In this document: positions 16,338 through 24,962 of the stretch, piece by piece
Layout: each line of letters begins with the position of its first letter
Position numbering within the stretch: the stretch's first letter is position 1
Origin: Nostocoides sp.
GTDB taxonomy: Bacteria > Actinomycetota > Actinomycetes > Actinomycetales > Dermatophilaceae
Assembly (NCBI GenBank): GCA_016702415.1
Contig: JADJEA010000026.1
Coordinates: 62,001 to 126,000 of the forward strand
Reading direction: 5' to 3'
Length of the DNA stretch: 64,000 nt
Notes under the pieces: generated by a model
What the model was told of the DNA's origin: nothing
Seen by the model: only the letters and a program-made list of their open reading frames with translations
The model's database searches: none
Program-made: the position numbers and the translations under genes

Positions 16338-17012
16338 ATGACAGCGCCAACGATCGCCCCGGCACCGCCCCGTCGCGGCCGCCGAGGGCCCCTTCCGGGC
16401 TCACCCCGAGGGCCCCGACTGACCAAGGCCGAGCGCGTCGCGCAGATCGCCGGCGTCGCCGAGCGGATGTTCTCCGAGCGTGGATTCGACTCCACGACGA
16501 TGGAGATGGTCGCCGAGGCTGCCGGGATTACGAAGCCGGTCATCTACGACCACTTCGGGTCGAAGGAGGGCCTGCTCACCGCCGTCATCGACAGCGCCCG
16601 CGACGAGTTGACCACGACGATCAACCAGGCGTGGCGCGAGGTGCAAGAGGAGGAGTCCCCCAAGGCCAGCTTCCGCGCCGGCCTCGTGGCGTTCTTCCGT
16701 TTCATGGACGAGCACAACGGCGGGTGGCGCAGCCTCGTCCGCAAGGGCGGAATCAGTTCGCTGGCCATCGACGAGGCCCGGGCGGCCCAGACGGCCACCG
16801 TGCTCGGCGCGCTCACACGATTCCCCGAACTCGAAGACGTCCCGCCCCTGCTCGTCGAGGGCGCGATCCAGGGCCTCGTCGGCGCGTGCGAGCGGATCTC
16901 CATCTGGCGGACCGAGCGGGAGGAGATCACTCCCGAGGACGCCGCCGACATCGTCATGTCACTGGCGTGGTACGGCATCGGCAGCTTGGTCGGCGGCAAC
17001 CACAACGGCTGA
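16338..17012 (+). CDS. TetR/AcrR family transcriptional regulator
   Basis: A 224-residue regulator. A basic, Pro/Gly/Arg-rich N-terminal extension (about 1-27) precedes the TetR DNA-binding domain at about 29-75. Its helix-turn-helix is MEMVAEAAGITKPVIYDHF, followed by GSKEGLL. The C-terminal ligand domain is helical and of TetR length. AAAGGAG lies 10 nt before the ATG, and a TAATCT box at 16305-16310 may be its -10. No obvious target gene is adjacent, since both neighbours read the other way, so it may be autoregulated or act elsewhere. Confidence 0.9.
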   Translation: MTAPTIAPAPPRRGRRGPLPGSPRGPRLTKAERVAQIAGVAERMFSERGFDSTTMEMVAEAAGITKPVIYDHFGSKEGLLTAVIDSARDELTTTINQAWREVQEEESPKASFRAGLVAFFRFMDEHNGGWRSLVRKGGISSLAIDEARAAQTATVLGALTRFPELEDVPPLLVEGAIQGLVGACERISIWRTEREEITPEDAADIVMSLAWYGIGSLVGGNHNG

Positions 17013-17175
17013 CGGCCCCCGTCTTGCCTTCTGGGATCCGCCACCGTCGGTCCTCAAACTCGTGGTCCTCCCGGTGCGGCTCGCGCCGATCCGGGTCCCT
17101 CTCGCGGGACCGAGCACCCCAGTGGGTCCGGGCGCGCCTCCGGGTGGTCGGCCCGTCTGGGTCTTCAACCCCGGG

Positions 17176-18189
17176 TCAGGGAACCAGCGAGAGGGCGATG
17201 CCGTCGAGGATGTCGTGCTCGGAGGTCACCACAGGGACCGGGCCGGATGCGGCGACCACCGCCTCGACGACGGCCCGCCAGATGAGAGCCCCCGCCGCGA
17301 TGACGTCGACCCGACCCGGGTGCATATAGGGCAGGGCCGCCCGCTCGGTTCGGTCCATCCGGGTCAGTTCCGTGCAGGCGGCGATCGTCGCCGCGGGAGT
17401 CAGGATCGCCAGGTGGATCTGCTTCGGGTCGTATGCCGCGAGCCTCCTCGCGTGCGCCGTCACCGTCGTGACCGTCCCCGCCAGACCCACCAGGGCCCCG
17501 AGCCCGGCGAAGGAGACGACGTCGGCGGCGCGAGTCACGGCGGTCGCGGCGTCCGACCACGCCGCCGCAAGCCCCTCGACCATCGCGTCGGTCATCGCGC
17601 CGGCCGGCGTGCCTTGTGGCGAGGCCGGAGTGCCTGCTGGATTGTCGGACGGCGAGGGGTCGGCGAGCAGGTGACGCTCGGTCAGCCGGACGCACCCGAT
17701 GTCGAGGGAGACGGCCGACTCGATCGACGCCGCACCGCGGACGAACTCCGTGGACCCACCGCCGATGTCGACGACGAGGTGGGGGCCGGGGATACCGGCC
17801 GCCCGGACATCGCCGGTGGCCCCGTCGAAGGACAACCGCGCCTCGTCGGCGCCGGTGATGACCTCGGGCCCGATCCCGAAATCGCGGAAGGCGGCCGCGA
17901 CTCCGGCGACGAAGTCACCGGCATTCGCGGCATCGCGCGAGGCGGAGGTCGCCACGAACCGGACGGCCTCGACGTCCTGCGCGCGGCAGCGGTCGGCATA
18001 CTCCCGGGCCGCGGCGAGGGCGGCGGCGATCCGGGCGGGGTCGAGGCGCCCGGTGCGCTCGACGCCGGCCCCGAGCCGGACCACCCGCAACTCGCGCACG
18101 ACATCGCGCACCGTCCGGGTCGCGGGATCGATGTCGGCGACGAGCAGGCGGATCGAGTTGGTGCCGCAGTCGACGGCCCCGACCCGCAC
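17176..18189 (-). CDS. ppx: Ppx/GppA family exopolyphosphatase
   Basis: A 337-residue phosphatase predicted to degrade polyphosphate or pppGpp. The family motifs VGAVDCGTNSIRLLVAD at the N-terminus and VVDIGGGSTEFV in the middle are intact, and GLAGTVTTV follows. Between them sits a Pro/Ser/Gly-rich insert (around DPSPSDNPAGTP) that looks like a flexible loop. The GTG start is 1 bp after the DUF501 stop, in the conserved eno-ftsB-DUF501-ppx order of actinobacteria. The short one-domain form matches Ppx1/GppA-like proteins of this phylum; which substrate dominates cannot be told. Confidence 0.9.
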   Translation of the reverse strand: MRVGAVDCGTNSIRLLVADIDPATRTVRDVVRELRVVRLGAGVERTGRLDPARIAAALAAAREYADRCRAQDVEAVRFVATSASRDAANAGDFVAGVAAAFRDFGIGPEVITGADEARLSFDGATGDVRAAGIPGPHLVVDIGGGSTEFVRGAASIESAVSLDIGCVRLTERHLLADPSPSDNPAGTPASPQGTPAGAMTDAMVEGLAAAWSDAATAVTRAADVVSFAGLGALVGLAGTVTTVTAHARRLAAYDPKQIHLAILTPAATIAACTELTRMDRTERAALPYMHPGRVDVIAAGALIWRAVVEAVVAASGPVPVVTSEHDILDGIALSLVP

Positions 18190-18190
18190 C

Positions 18191-18721
18191 TCAGGTCCCT
18201 TCGGCGGCAGTCGGATCCGCGCAGGGCAGCCGCGACCACCATGGGTCGAGCCGGGCGAGGGTCTCATCGCCGACCGGGTTGACTCCGGGGCCCGCGGCGA
18301 GGGCGTGGGCGGCGAGGGCGTGGAGGCACTTGACGCGGTGCGGCATACCACCGGCGGAGACGCCGTCGATCTCGGGAACCGCTTCCAGGCCCGCCGCGGC
18401 CGCGAGATCGCTGCGGGAGCGCAGATAGGCGCGGTGCGCGCGCTCGTATGCCGCGGCCCACCCCCCGTCCTCGCCGAGCCGGTCGTGGAACTCCCTCATG
18501 ACGCCGTCCGACTCCAGGGTGCTCACCGCCGCGGCGAGCCGGGGGCAGGTCAGATAGAAGGTCGTCGGGAAGGGGGTGCCGTCCGGCAGCCGCGGAAGGG
18601 TCGCAACGACATCGGGTGCCCCGCAGGGGCAGCGGTGGGCGACGGCGGCGATGCCCCGGGGTTCACGGCCGAGTTGCCCCGTCACCAGGGCGATGTCGTC
18701 GGGGTCGAGAGCCTCGGTCAT
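18191..18721 (-). CDS. DUF501 protein
   Basis: A 176-residue cytoplasmic protein of the DUF501 family, which is nearly always found between ftsB and ppx in actinobacteria. It has conserved Cys residues in VAHRCPCGAPDVV and FYLTCPRL and a C-terminal cluster with GGMPHRVKCLHALAAH, suggesting a metal or redox site. The ATG overlaps the ftsB stop (ATGA) and the gene ends 1 bp before the ppx start, so the three are co-translated. No function is established. Confidence 0.9.
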   Translation of the reverse strand: MTEALDPDDIALVTGQLGREPRGIAAVAHRCPCGAPDVVATLPRLPDGTPFPTTFYLTCPRLAAAVSTLESDGVMREFHDRLGEDGGWAAAYERAHRAYLRSRSDLAAAAGLEAVPEIDGVSAGGMPHRVKCLHALAAHALAAGPGVNPVGDETLARLDPWWSRLPCADPTAAEGT

Positions 18722-19230
18722 CGCCCGGAGGCGAGTTGGGGGTTGTCGGCGAGCTTGGCGGACTCCCAGATCTGGCCGTACCACGGGTGATTGCCCGCGA
18801 TCGTGTTGGCCCGCTGGACGAGCTTCTCCTCCATGGTCGGGGTCGCATCGAGCACGGTATAGGACTTCTCGCCCGGCATGACCATGCCGAGACGCTCCCG
18901 CGCCTGGGTCCGGACGTAGCTGTCGTCGGACCACAACTGCTTCTCGTGTTGCTTCGCGGCGACATCGGCCCGCTGCGCAGCAACCTTCTTTTCCAACGCG
19001 GCGATCTCGCTCCGCTGGCTGACGTAGGTCTTCATCGTCGGGCCGAGGAGGACCAGCAGCAGCAGGGCCACCGAGCCGATCGCCATGACCCGCCGCACCG
19101 ACCACGCCGACCGGGCCCCCGTCTCCGTCGCCGGAGTCGTCACCCGGGGCAGGCCCCGGGGTGGCTGACGCTCGCCGTCCGCCCGCCCCTTGGGGCGGGT
19201 GGCGGGCGGACGGCGGGCGGCAGTGGCCAT
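18718..19230 (-). CDS. ftsB: Septum formation initiator (FtsB/DivIC) family protein
   Basis: A 170-residue bitopic protein of the divisome. An N-terminal basic, disordered cytoplasmic part (1-45) is followed by a membrane span at about 47-66 (VMAIGSVALLLLVLLGP). A coiled coil covers about 70-100, and the C-terminal segment has TQARERLGMVMPGEK, the conserved FtsB/DivIC motif. It should bridge FtsL and FtsQ in septal peptidoglycan synthesis. It starts 8 bp after the eno stop and overlaps DUF501, the usual actinobacterial arrangement. Confidence 0.9.
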   Translation of the reverse strand: MATAARRPPATRPKGRADGERQPPRGLPRVTTPATETGARSAWSVRRVMAIGSVALLLLVLLGPTMKTYVSQRSEIAALEKKVAAQRADVAAKQHEKQLWSDDSYVRTQARERLGMVMPGEKSYTVLDATPTMEEKLVQRANTIAGNHPWYGQIWESAKLADNPQLASGR

Positions 19231-19238
19231 CGGGATGG

Positions 19239-20525
19239 TCAGGCCTTGGCGGAGAAGCGCGGGAAGGCGCCGGCACCGGCATACAGGGCGGCGGCGTCGA
19301 GCTCCTCCTCGATGCGCAGGAGCTGGTTGTACTTCGCTACCCGCTCGGAGCGGGCCGGGGCACCGGTCTTGATCTGGCCGCAGTTGGTCGCGACGGCGAG
19401 GTCGGCGATCGTGGTGTCCTCGGTCTCGCCGGAGCGGTGGCTCATCATGCAGGTGTAGCCGGCCCGGTGGGCCATGTCGACCGCGTCGAGGGTCTCGGAG
19501 AGCGAGCCGATCTGGTTGACCTTGACCAGGAGCGCGTTGGCCGTCTTGGTCTTGATGCCGCGGGCGAGGCGCTCGGGGTTGGTGACGAAGAGGTCGTCGC
19601 CGACGAGTTGGACCTTGTCGCCGAGGGCATCGGTCATGGCCTTCCAGCCGTCCCAGTCCTCCTCTGACATCGGGTCCTCGATGGAGACGAGGGGGTATTT
19701 CGCGACCAGCCCGGCGTAGTAGGCGACCATCTCCTCGCTGGACTTCTGGCCACCCTCGAAGGCGTAGGAGCCGTCCTTGTAGAACTCCGTCGCGGCAACG
19801 TCGAGGGCGAGCGCGATGTCGGTGCCGGGCTTGTATCCGGCCTTGGTGATCGCCTCGAGGATCAGGTCCAGCGCGGCGGCGTTGGAGTCGAGGCTCGGGG
19901 CGAACCCACCCTCGTCGCCGAGCCCGGTCGCCAAACCCTTGTCGTGGAGGACGCCCTTGAGGGCGTGGTAGACCTCCGCGCCCCAGCGCAGGGCCTCGCG
20001 GAAGGAGGCCGCGCCGATCGGGGCGATCATGAACTCCTGGATGTCGACATTGGAGTCGGCGTGCGCGCCGCCGTTGAGGATGTTCATCATCGGGACCGGG
20101 AGGACCCGCGCGTTGGGGCCACCGACGTAGCGGAAGAGCGGGAGCCCGGCGGAGTCGGCCGCGGCCCGCGCGACGGCGAGCGAGACGCCGAGGATCGCGT
20201 TGGCGCCGAGCTCGCCCTTGTTGGCGGTCCCGTCGAGGGAGAGCATCTCGCTGTCGATGAGGCGCTGGTCGGTGGCGTCGAAGCCGTAGAGCTTCGGGGC
20301 GATCTCCTCGGTCACCGCGTCGACGGCCTTCTCGACGCCCTTGCCGAGATAACGCTTCTTGTCGCCGTCGCGCCGCTCCACTGCCTCGAAGGCGCCGGTG
20401 GAGGCACCGCTGGGGACGGCCGCGCGGCCGATGGTGCCGTCGTCGAGGCCGACCTCGACTTCGACGGTCGGGTTGCCACGAGAGTCGAGAATCTCGCGGG
20501 CGATGATTGCCTCGATGATGGCCAC
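19239..20525 (-). CDS. eno: Enolase
   Basis: Enolase interconverts 2-phosphoglycerate and phosphoenolpyruvate in glycolysis. The 428-residue protein starts with GTG as MAIIEAIIAREILDSRGNP, is preceded by AGGAG at 6 nt, and carries all family motifs. These include SGASTGAFEAVE, the metal-ligand region SIEDPMSEED and the C-terminal MSHRSGETEDTTIADL. The ORF could be extended upstream by 73 residues, but that part shows no homology. A TAGGCT -10 box lies about 40 bp upstream. It leads the eno-ftsB-DUF501-ppx run. Confidence 0.97.
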   Translation of the reverse strand: MAIIEAIIAREILDSRGNPTVEVEVGLDDGTIGRAAVPSGASTGAFEAVERRDGDKKRYLGKGVEKAVDAVTEEIAPKLYGFDATDQRLIDSEMLSLDGTANKGELGANAILGVSLAVARAAADSAGLPLFRYVGGPNARVLPVPMMNILNGGAHADSNVDIQEFMIAPIGAASFREALRWGAEVYHALKGVLHDKGLATGLGDEGGFAPSLDSNAAALDLILEAITKAGYKPGTDIALALDVAATEFYKDGSYAFEGGQKSSEEMVAYYAGLVAKYPLVSIEDPMSEEDWDGWKAMTDALGDKVQLVGDDLFVTNPERLARGIKTKTANALLVKVNQIGSLSETLDAVDMAHRAGYTCMMSHRSGETEDTTIADLAVATNCGQIKTGAPARSERVAKYNQLLRIEEELDAAALYAGAGAFPRFSAKA

Positions 20526-20565
20526 GGGGAACTCCTGAGGACGAGGGGGATGGGTCTCGCCAGCC

Positions 20566-20571
20566 AGCCTA
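20566..20571 (-). promoter_or_regulatory. Probable -10 box of the eno promoter
   Basis: TAGGCT on the minus strand fits TANNNT. A start of transcription about 7 nt downstream would give eno a leader of roughly 35 nt that includes its AGGAG ribosome-binding site, in contrast to the leaderless genes that use the same hexamer. Confidence 0.4.
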
Positions 20572-20638
20572 ACCGGCACCCGTCGGGGTCGGTCGTATGC
20601 CGCGCCGAACCTCACACCGCGTGGGCGCGGATCGGGCC

Positions 20639-21739
20639 TCACCGCGTGACGATTGTGCTCCAGACCCGGTCCAGCGTGTGCGGATCGGCGAGGTCGAACT
20701 CCTGGGCGCCCGGTCCCGGTGTGACCGACACGACCTCGGGGCACCCCAAGCGGGCGACGACGGTGACAGCGGGCTCGCCCGGGCGCGTGAACGTGAACAG
20801 GTCCTGACTCTCCCCCCGGTTAGGGCAGTGGCCGAAAAAGCGGGGTTGGGCGGCGAGATTCTCGAGGGCGCGGGTCACGGTCGTGATCGCGACCGGATCG
20901 GTCAGGTTTCCGCGGGTGACCGTGTGCGATGTGCCGGGGTCGGTCTCCAACGGCCGGATGATCTCGTAGGACATCGCGGTGACGCCGTCCAGATACTCCG
21001 AGACGGGATTGCTCTCGCGCCAGGAGGTCGCTGCTTGGACCCGATAGAGCGTCGGGCCGCTCGGCGGCCGAAGGACGGAGAGGTCGAGCAAGGGGGTGGT
21101 GAACGCGGAGGTGGGGGCCGCGGCATACCGCAAGGAGACGAGGCGACCGGCCGGGAAATCGTTCTCGATGAGGTTCTCCGCCTGGAGGGTGAGTCCGGCC
21201 GGCGGGTGAGCGCGAAGGTACCTCATGGTGGCCGCAGCGGAGGCGTCCACGGCATACCACTGGTCCGCGGAGACCTGACCGGCGTAGTAGGTGAACAGAT
21301 CGTCCCCGCCCTTGCGCGCCGGCACTTCCCGGGCGCCCGGCACCCGCGGGGCCAGGGAGACGAGGCGGAGAACCTCCGTCTGGGCCGCCGCCGTGTTGGC
21401 CCGGCTCGCGGCCTGGGCGGCGAGTTCGCGGGCACGCTTCTCCTCCAGCGCCGCCTGCGCCTTCTCTCGCTCCGACATGATGGTCGAGGTCGGGCCAGTC
21501 GAGGTTGGCCGACCGAGGCTGGACCCGGTCGGATGGCCGCCGCCCCAGATGGTGGCGCCAACCGCCGCGGCAGCGACCGCCGAGGCCGCCACGAGCGCGG
21601 GTGTCCACCGGCGCTTCCGCTGGGGCATCTGGGGAGCCTCGGCGAGTCGGCGGGCGCGGTCGGGATCGGCGAGGGACTCGTGTGCGGCGAAGGTCTCGCG
21701 CAGCAGTCGCTCGATGGCGTCATCGGTGAGTGTCGGCAT
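20639..21739 (-). CDS. Single-pass membrane protein paired with a SigE-type sigma factor
   Basis: A 366-residue protein with a short cytoplasmic N-terminus (1-45, DDAIERLLRETFAAHESLADPDR), one membrane span at about 46-66 and a long extracytoplasmic part. The latter starts with an Ala/Glu/Lys-rich helical stretch and has two Cys residues near the C-terminus (FGHCPNRG, RLGCPEVV). It begins 3 bp after the sigma gene with GAGGAG in front, so the two are coupled. Position and topology suggest an anti-sigma factor or sensor, though no zinc-type anti-sigma motif is visible. Function is inferred from context only. Confidence 0.75.
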   Translation of the reverse strand: MPTLTDDAIERLLRETFAAHESLADPDRARRLAEAPQMPQRKRRWTPALVAASAVAAAAVGATIWGGGHPTGSSLGRPTSTGPTSTIMSEREKAQAALEEKRARELAAQAASRANTAAAQTEVLRLVSLAPRVPGAREVPARKGGDDLFTYYAGQVSADQWYAVDASAAATMRYLRAHPPAGLTLQAENLIENDFPAGRLVSLRYAAAPTSAFTTPLLDLSVLRPPSGPTLYRVQAATSWRESNPVSEYLDGVTAMSYEIIRPLETDPGTSHTVTRGNLTDPVAITTVTRALENLAAQPRFFGHCPNRGESQDLFTFTRPGEPAVTVVARLGCPEVVSVTPGPGAQEFDLADPHTLDRVWSTIVTR

Positions 21740-21742
21740 CCT

Positions 21743-22243
21743 TCACAACTCCTCAGGTGGAAGGTCGGCGAGGCGCTCACGCAGGGTGGCGAGCGCCCGG
21801 AAGGCGGTGGAGCGCACGGTGCTCTGGCCGCAGCCGAGGATCTCGGCGATCTCGCGATCGGGCAGGTCCTCGTAGTAGCGCAGGACGAGGACGGCACGCT
21901 GGCGCGTCGGGAGGGCGGTCAGGTGTTGCCACATCGCGCCGATGGCGGGCGGTGGCTCGGGGCCGACCGCGGCGAGGTCGTCGAGTTCGGCGACGACGCG
22001 GGGCCGACGGGCGCGGGCGCGGACCCCCTGGAGGTGGGCGTTGACGAGGATCCGGCGCAGGTATGCCGCGGGCGCCCCCATCGAGACCAGCCCCGCGCGG
22101 TGGCGGTGGGCCTGGAGGAGGGTGGTCTGGAGGAGGTCCTCGGCGTCGGCGCGGTTGCCCGTGAGCATGACCGCGGTGCGCAGGAGGGCGGGGGCCCGTG
22201 CCGCGACGAGGTCCTCGAACGAGGTGCTCACGCTGGTGCTCAC
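21743..22243 (-). CDS. SigE-family ECF RNA polymerase sigma factor
   Basis: A 166-residue extracytoplasmic-function sigma factor. Region 2 lies at about 8-75 (FEDLVAARAPALLRTAVML, AEDLLQTTLLQAH) and region 4 at about 100-160, with the helix-turn-helix REIAEILGCGQSTVRSTAFR. It fits the SigE-type family common in actinomycetes. Two GTG codons 12 bp apart could start translation; AGAGGG lies too close to the first, so the second (22231) may be real. It is co-transcribed with the membrane protein that follows. Target promoters are unknown. Confidence 0.9.
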   Translation of the reverse strand: MSTSVSTSFEDLVAARAPALLRTAVMLTGNRADAEDLLQTTLLQAHRHRAGLVSMGAPAAYLRRILVNAHLQGVRARARRPRVVAELDDLAAVGPEPPPAIGAMWQHLTALPTRQRAVLVLRYYEDLPDREIAEILGCGQSTVRSTAFRALATLRERLADLPPEEL

Positions 22244-22269
22244 ACCCTCTTGAATGCCGCCGGGGCCGC

Positions 22270-22995
22270 CTAGGTTGCCTCGGGTGTGTCCGCGGCGGTC
22301 TCCCCGGGGCTAGCGCCGGCCCGGAGGGCGCCGTCGGCGAGGAGGAACTGGCCCGCCGTATAGGTGGCCATGACGGCCGCACCGAGGGCCGGCGGCGGGG
22401 CGTCGAGGAGGAACTGCCCGATCCCGAGCAGGGTGTCGGAGGCGAGGAAGAGGACGGCACCGGCGAGGCTGGAGCGCCGGGCGCCGGCACCCAGGGCGGG
22501 GTGGAGGCGAGCGGCATACACCGCGGTGGCGGTCAGGAGGGCGGCATACCCGAGGACGGCGACACCGACGACGGGGGCCTGACGGAAGGCGCCGACCGCC
22601 ATGACGGGGCCGGCGACGGCATACACGACGCCGAGGGTGCGGACGACCCGGTCGTCGCGGAGGCGACCCGGCCGCCGGTGGCGCCGCAATCCGGTGATGT
22701 ATGCCGCGTGCCCGCCCCCGAAGGCGGCCATCCCGGTCACGAACGGGACGAAACCCGGCCGCAGCAGGGCGACGTCGCCGATCCAGCCGCCCGCTTCGGC
22801 GAGGAGGGTCGTGCGGGTCAGCGGGGAGCGCCGGAACCGGCGGTCGGTGGCCACCGACGCGGCGAGGACGGGCATGAGCAGGGACTTCGTCACCCACCGG
22901 ACCCGGTCGACGGTCTCGCCACCCATTCCGGCGAGGACGGTGTCGGTGGTGGCGAGGGCGGCATACGCCAGGCGCAGGGCCCCGGCGAGGGTCAC
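22270..22995 (-). CDS. YhhN/TMEM86 family membrane protein (lysoplasmalogenase-like)
   Basis: A 241-residue polytopic protein with about eight hydrophobic segments. The family pattern is visible: TKSLLMPVLAA, a GDVALL segment, then FGGGHAAYI and an ASDTLLGIGQF stretch near the C-terminus. YhhN-like proteins hydrolyse vinyl-ether bonds of lysoplasmalogens in animals; the bacterial substrate is unclear. The GTG start overlaps the psuG stop (GTGA), so it belongs to the psuK-psuG transcript. I see no reason in its sequence for a role in nucleoside salvage. Confidence 0.8.
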   Translation of the reverse strand: MTLAGALRLAYAALATTDTVLAGMGGETVDRVRWVTKSLLMPVLAASVATDRRFRRSPLTRTTLLAEAGGWIGDVALLRPGFVPFVTGMAAFGGGHAAYITGLRRHRRPGRLRDDRVVRTLGVVYAVAGPVMAVGAFRQAPVVGVAVLGYAALLTATAVYAARLHPALGAGARRSSLAGAVLFLASDTLLGIGQFLLDAPPPALGAAVMATYTAGQFLLADGALRAGASPGETAADTPEAT

Positions 22996-23924
22996 GTCCG
23001 GGCCTGGGGGGCGCGCGCGGCATACGCACCGGCGACGGCGGCGCCGACCCGGGCGTTGTCGCGGACGAGCGCGATATTGGTCCTCAAGGAGGCGCCGTCG
23101 GTGAGCTCGACGATCCGGCCCAGGAGATAGGGCGTGATGTCCCTGCCGATGATGCCCCGGTCGGCGCAGTCGGCCAGGGCGCGGTCGATGACGACGGCCA
23201 TCTCGGCGGCGGGGATCTCGCAGTCCACCGGGACGGGATTGGCCAGGCAGACCCCGCCCCGCAGGCCGAGTGCCCACTTCGACGCCATCAGCGCTGCGAC
23301 CTGGTCGGCGGTGTCGAGGCGCATGGGCACTCGGTGCCCGGACGCACGCGAGTAGAAGGACGGGAACTCGTCGGTTCCGAACCCGACCACGGGCACCCCG
23401 AGCGTCTCGAGCACCTCCAGGGTGCGCCCGATGTCGAGGATCGATTTCACCCCCGCGCTGACCACGGTGACATCGGTGAGTCCGAGTTCGGTCAGGTCGG
23501 CGCTGACATCCATCGACGCCTCGCCGCCCCGGTGAACCCCGCCCAGCCCGCCGGTGACAAAGACGCGGATGCCCGCGAGCGCGGCCAGGCGCATCGTCGC
23601 GGCGACGGTGGTCGCCCCATGGGCGCCGGTCGAGACGACGTACGGCAGGTCGCGGACGCTGACCTTGACCACGCTGGGATCGCTGGCCAGGAGCTCGAGG
23701 TCGTCGGCGCCCAGCCCGATCCGCGGGACCCCATCGAGCAGGGCGATGGTCGCCGGGGTCGCCCCGCCGGCCCGGACGATCCCCTCGACCTCCAGGGCCA
23801 TCGCGACATTGTCGGGATAGGGCATCCCGTGGCTGATGATCGTCGACTCGAGGGCGACAACCGGGGCGCCGGTCGCCAGCGCGTGCGCGACCTCGTCGGT
23901 GACCTGGAGCAGTGGATGCGTCAT
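22992..23924 (-). CDS. psuG: Pseudouridine-5'-phosphate glycosidase
   Basis: PsuG reversibly cleaves the C-C bond of pseudouridine 5'-phosphate to uracil and ribose 5-phosphate. The 310-residue protein has the family core VALESTIISHGMPYPDN, the TGGLGGVHRG loop, VVSAGVKSILDIGRTLE and NPVPVDCEIP. The ATG at 23924 overlaps the stop of the upstream kinase (ATGA); the much longer open frame upstream is an out-of-phase reading of the kinase gene. With that kinase it forms a pseudouridine salvage unit that returns uracil and pentose phosphate to metabolism. Confidence 0.93.
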   Translation of the reverse strand: MTHPLLQVTDEVAHALATGAPVVALESTIISHGMPYPDNVAMALEVEGIVRAGGATPATIALLDGVPRIGLGADDLELLASDPSVVKVSVRDLPYVVSTGAHGATTVAATMRLAALAGIRVFVTGGLGGVHRGGEASMDVSADLTELGLTDVTVVSAGVKSILDIGRTLEVLETLGVPVVGFGTDEFPSFYSRASGHRVPMRLDTADQVAALMASKWALGLRGGVCLANPVPVDCEIPAAEMAVVIDRALADCADRGIIGRDITPYLLGRIVELTDGASLRTNIALVRDNARVGAAVAGAYAARAPQART

Positions 23925-24864
23925 GGGGTCCTCTCCCCCGCGGCGCGTCGGACGAGGTCGCGGGTCAGATCCGGGCGCACCGTGTGCTCGCTGGCGACGG
24001 TCAGCGCCGAGACGACATGTCCGTATGCCGCGGCCTCCCCCTCCGTGCGCCCGTCCAGGAGCGCGGCGATAAATCCCGCAAGGAGGGCGTCGCCCCCGCC
24101 GGTGACGTCGGCGACCTCGACGACCGGCGCGGCGAAGGCGAGCGCCCGCGGGTGGTGGCCGGGATCGGCGGAGACGAGCACGCTGCCGGTGGCCCCGAGG
24201 GTCACCCAGACGTGGGTGACGCCCTCGTCGATGAGCGGGGCAGCCACCGCGGGGATGTCCCGCAGTGTCATCGGCTGCCCGGTTAGGGCCTGGAGTTCGG
24301 CGACATTCGGGGTGATCATCCAGGGTCGCGGGTGCAGGGCCGCCCACATGCGTGGCCCCTTGGCCACACTCACCGGATCGGCGATCAGTCGGGCTCCCGC
24401 GTCCGCGACGGCTGTCGCGACGACCGCGACCACGGCGGGCGGGAGATTGGCGTCGAGGACGACGGTGTCGTCTGCGGTCAGATCCGAGAGGGCGAGTCCG
24501 ACGACGTCGGGTTCGAGGCACTCGGTCGCGTGCATGTCGTTGACGGCGAGGGCGAGTTCGCCCTCGTGGGTGAGCAGAGCGGCATACCGACCGGTGGGGT
24601 GCAGCGACGTCACGGCGTGGGTGAGGCCGATTCCCGCCTCGGCGGCGTTGTCGCGCAGGACATCCCCGGCGCGATCCTTGCCGATGGCGGCGACGAGCTC
24701 GACGGGGACGCCGAGGCGACCGAGATTCTCGGCGACATTGCGGCCCACACCCCGGGACGTTCGAGCGCCACGCCCGGATTGGACGTGGCGGGGACCAGGG
24801 GGCCGGTCGATCGGGCGACGAGATCGAGATTGGCCCCGCCGACGACGAAGACACGGGCATGCAC
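23921..24864 (-). pseudogene. PfkB-family (pseudouridine) kinase, interrupted by a frameshift
   Basis: Two pieces of one ribokinase-family protein lie in different frames. The N-terminal piece starts with GTG 24864 (VFVVGGANLDLVARSTG and TSNPGVALER). The rest runs to 23921 (GRNVAENLGRLG, then DVTGGGDALLAGF with the catalytic GGGD motif). The frame changes at a G4 tract at 24750-24753, where one extra G would restore the family pattern GGVGRNVAENL. Both halves are otherwise intact, so the lesion is either a recent mutation or an error in a homopolymer. Its partner psuG makes pseudouridine kinase the likely activity. Confidence 0.85.
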
Positions 24865-24871
24865 GGGCGGC

Positions 24872-24877
24872 AGCCTA
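24872..24877 (-). promoter_or_regulatory. -10 box of a leaderless promoter for the psuK-like gene
   Basis: TAGGCT on the minus strand ends 7 nt before the GTG start, the same hexamer and distance as at glmS. No ribosome-binding site is present. It supports GTG 24864 as the true start of the interrupted kinase gene. Confidence 0.5.
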
Positions 24878-24910
24878 ATCGCCGCTGGACCCCTCAGCGG
24901 TCACCATGGG

Positions 24911-24962
24911 CGTTCACCGTCACCGCTCACCATCGGCGTTCACCGTCACCGCTCACCATCGA
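24911..24962. repeat. Tandem 26-bp duplication at the mazG 3' end
   Basis: Two copies of a 26-bp unit abut at 24911-24936 and 24937-24962 and differ only at the last base. The mazG stop codon lies in the second copy. A degenerate partial copy (TCACCATGGG) precedes the first. The layout parallels the 25-bp duplication at the end of uppS. Confidence 0.85.
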
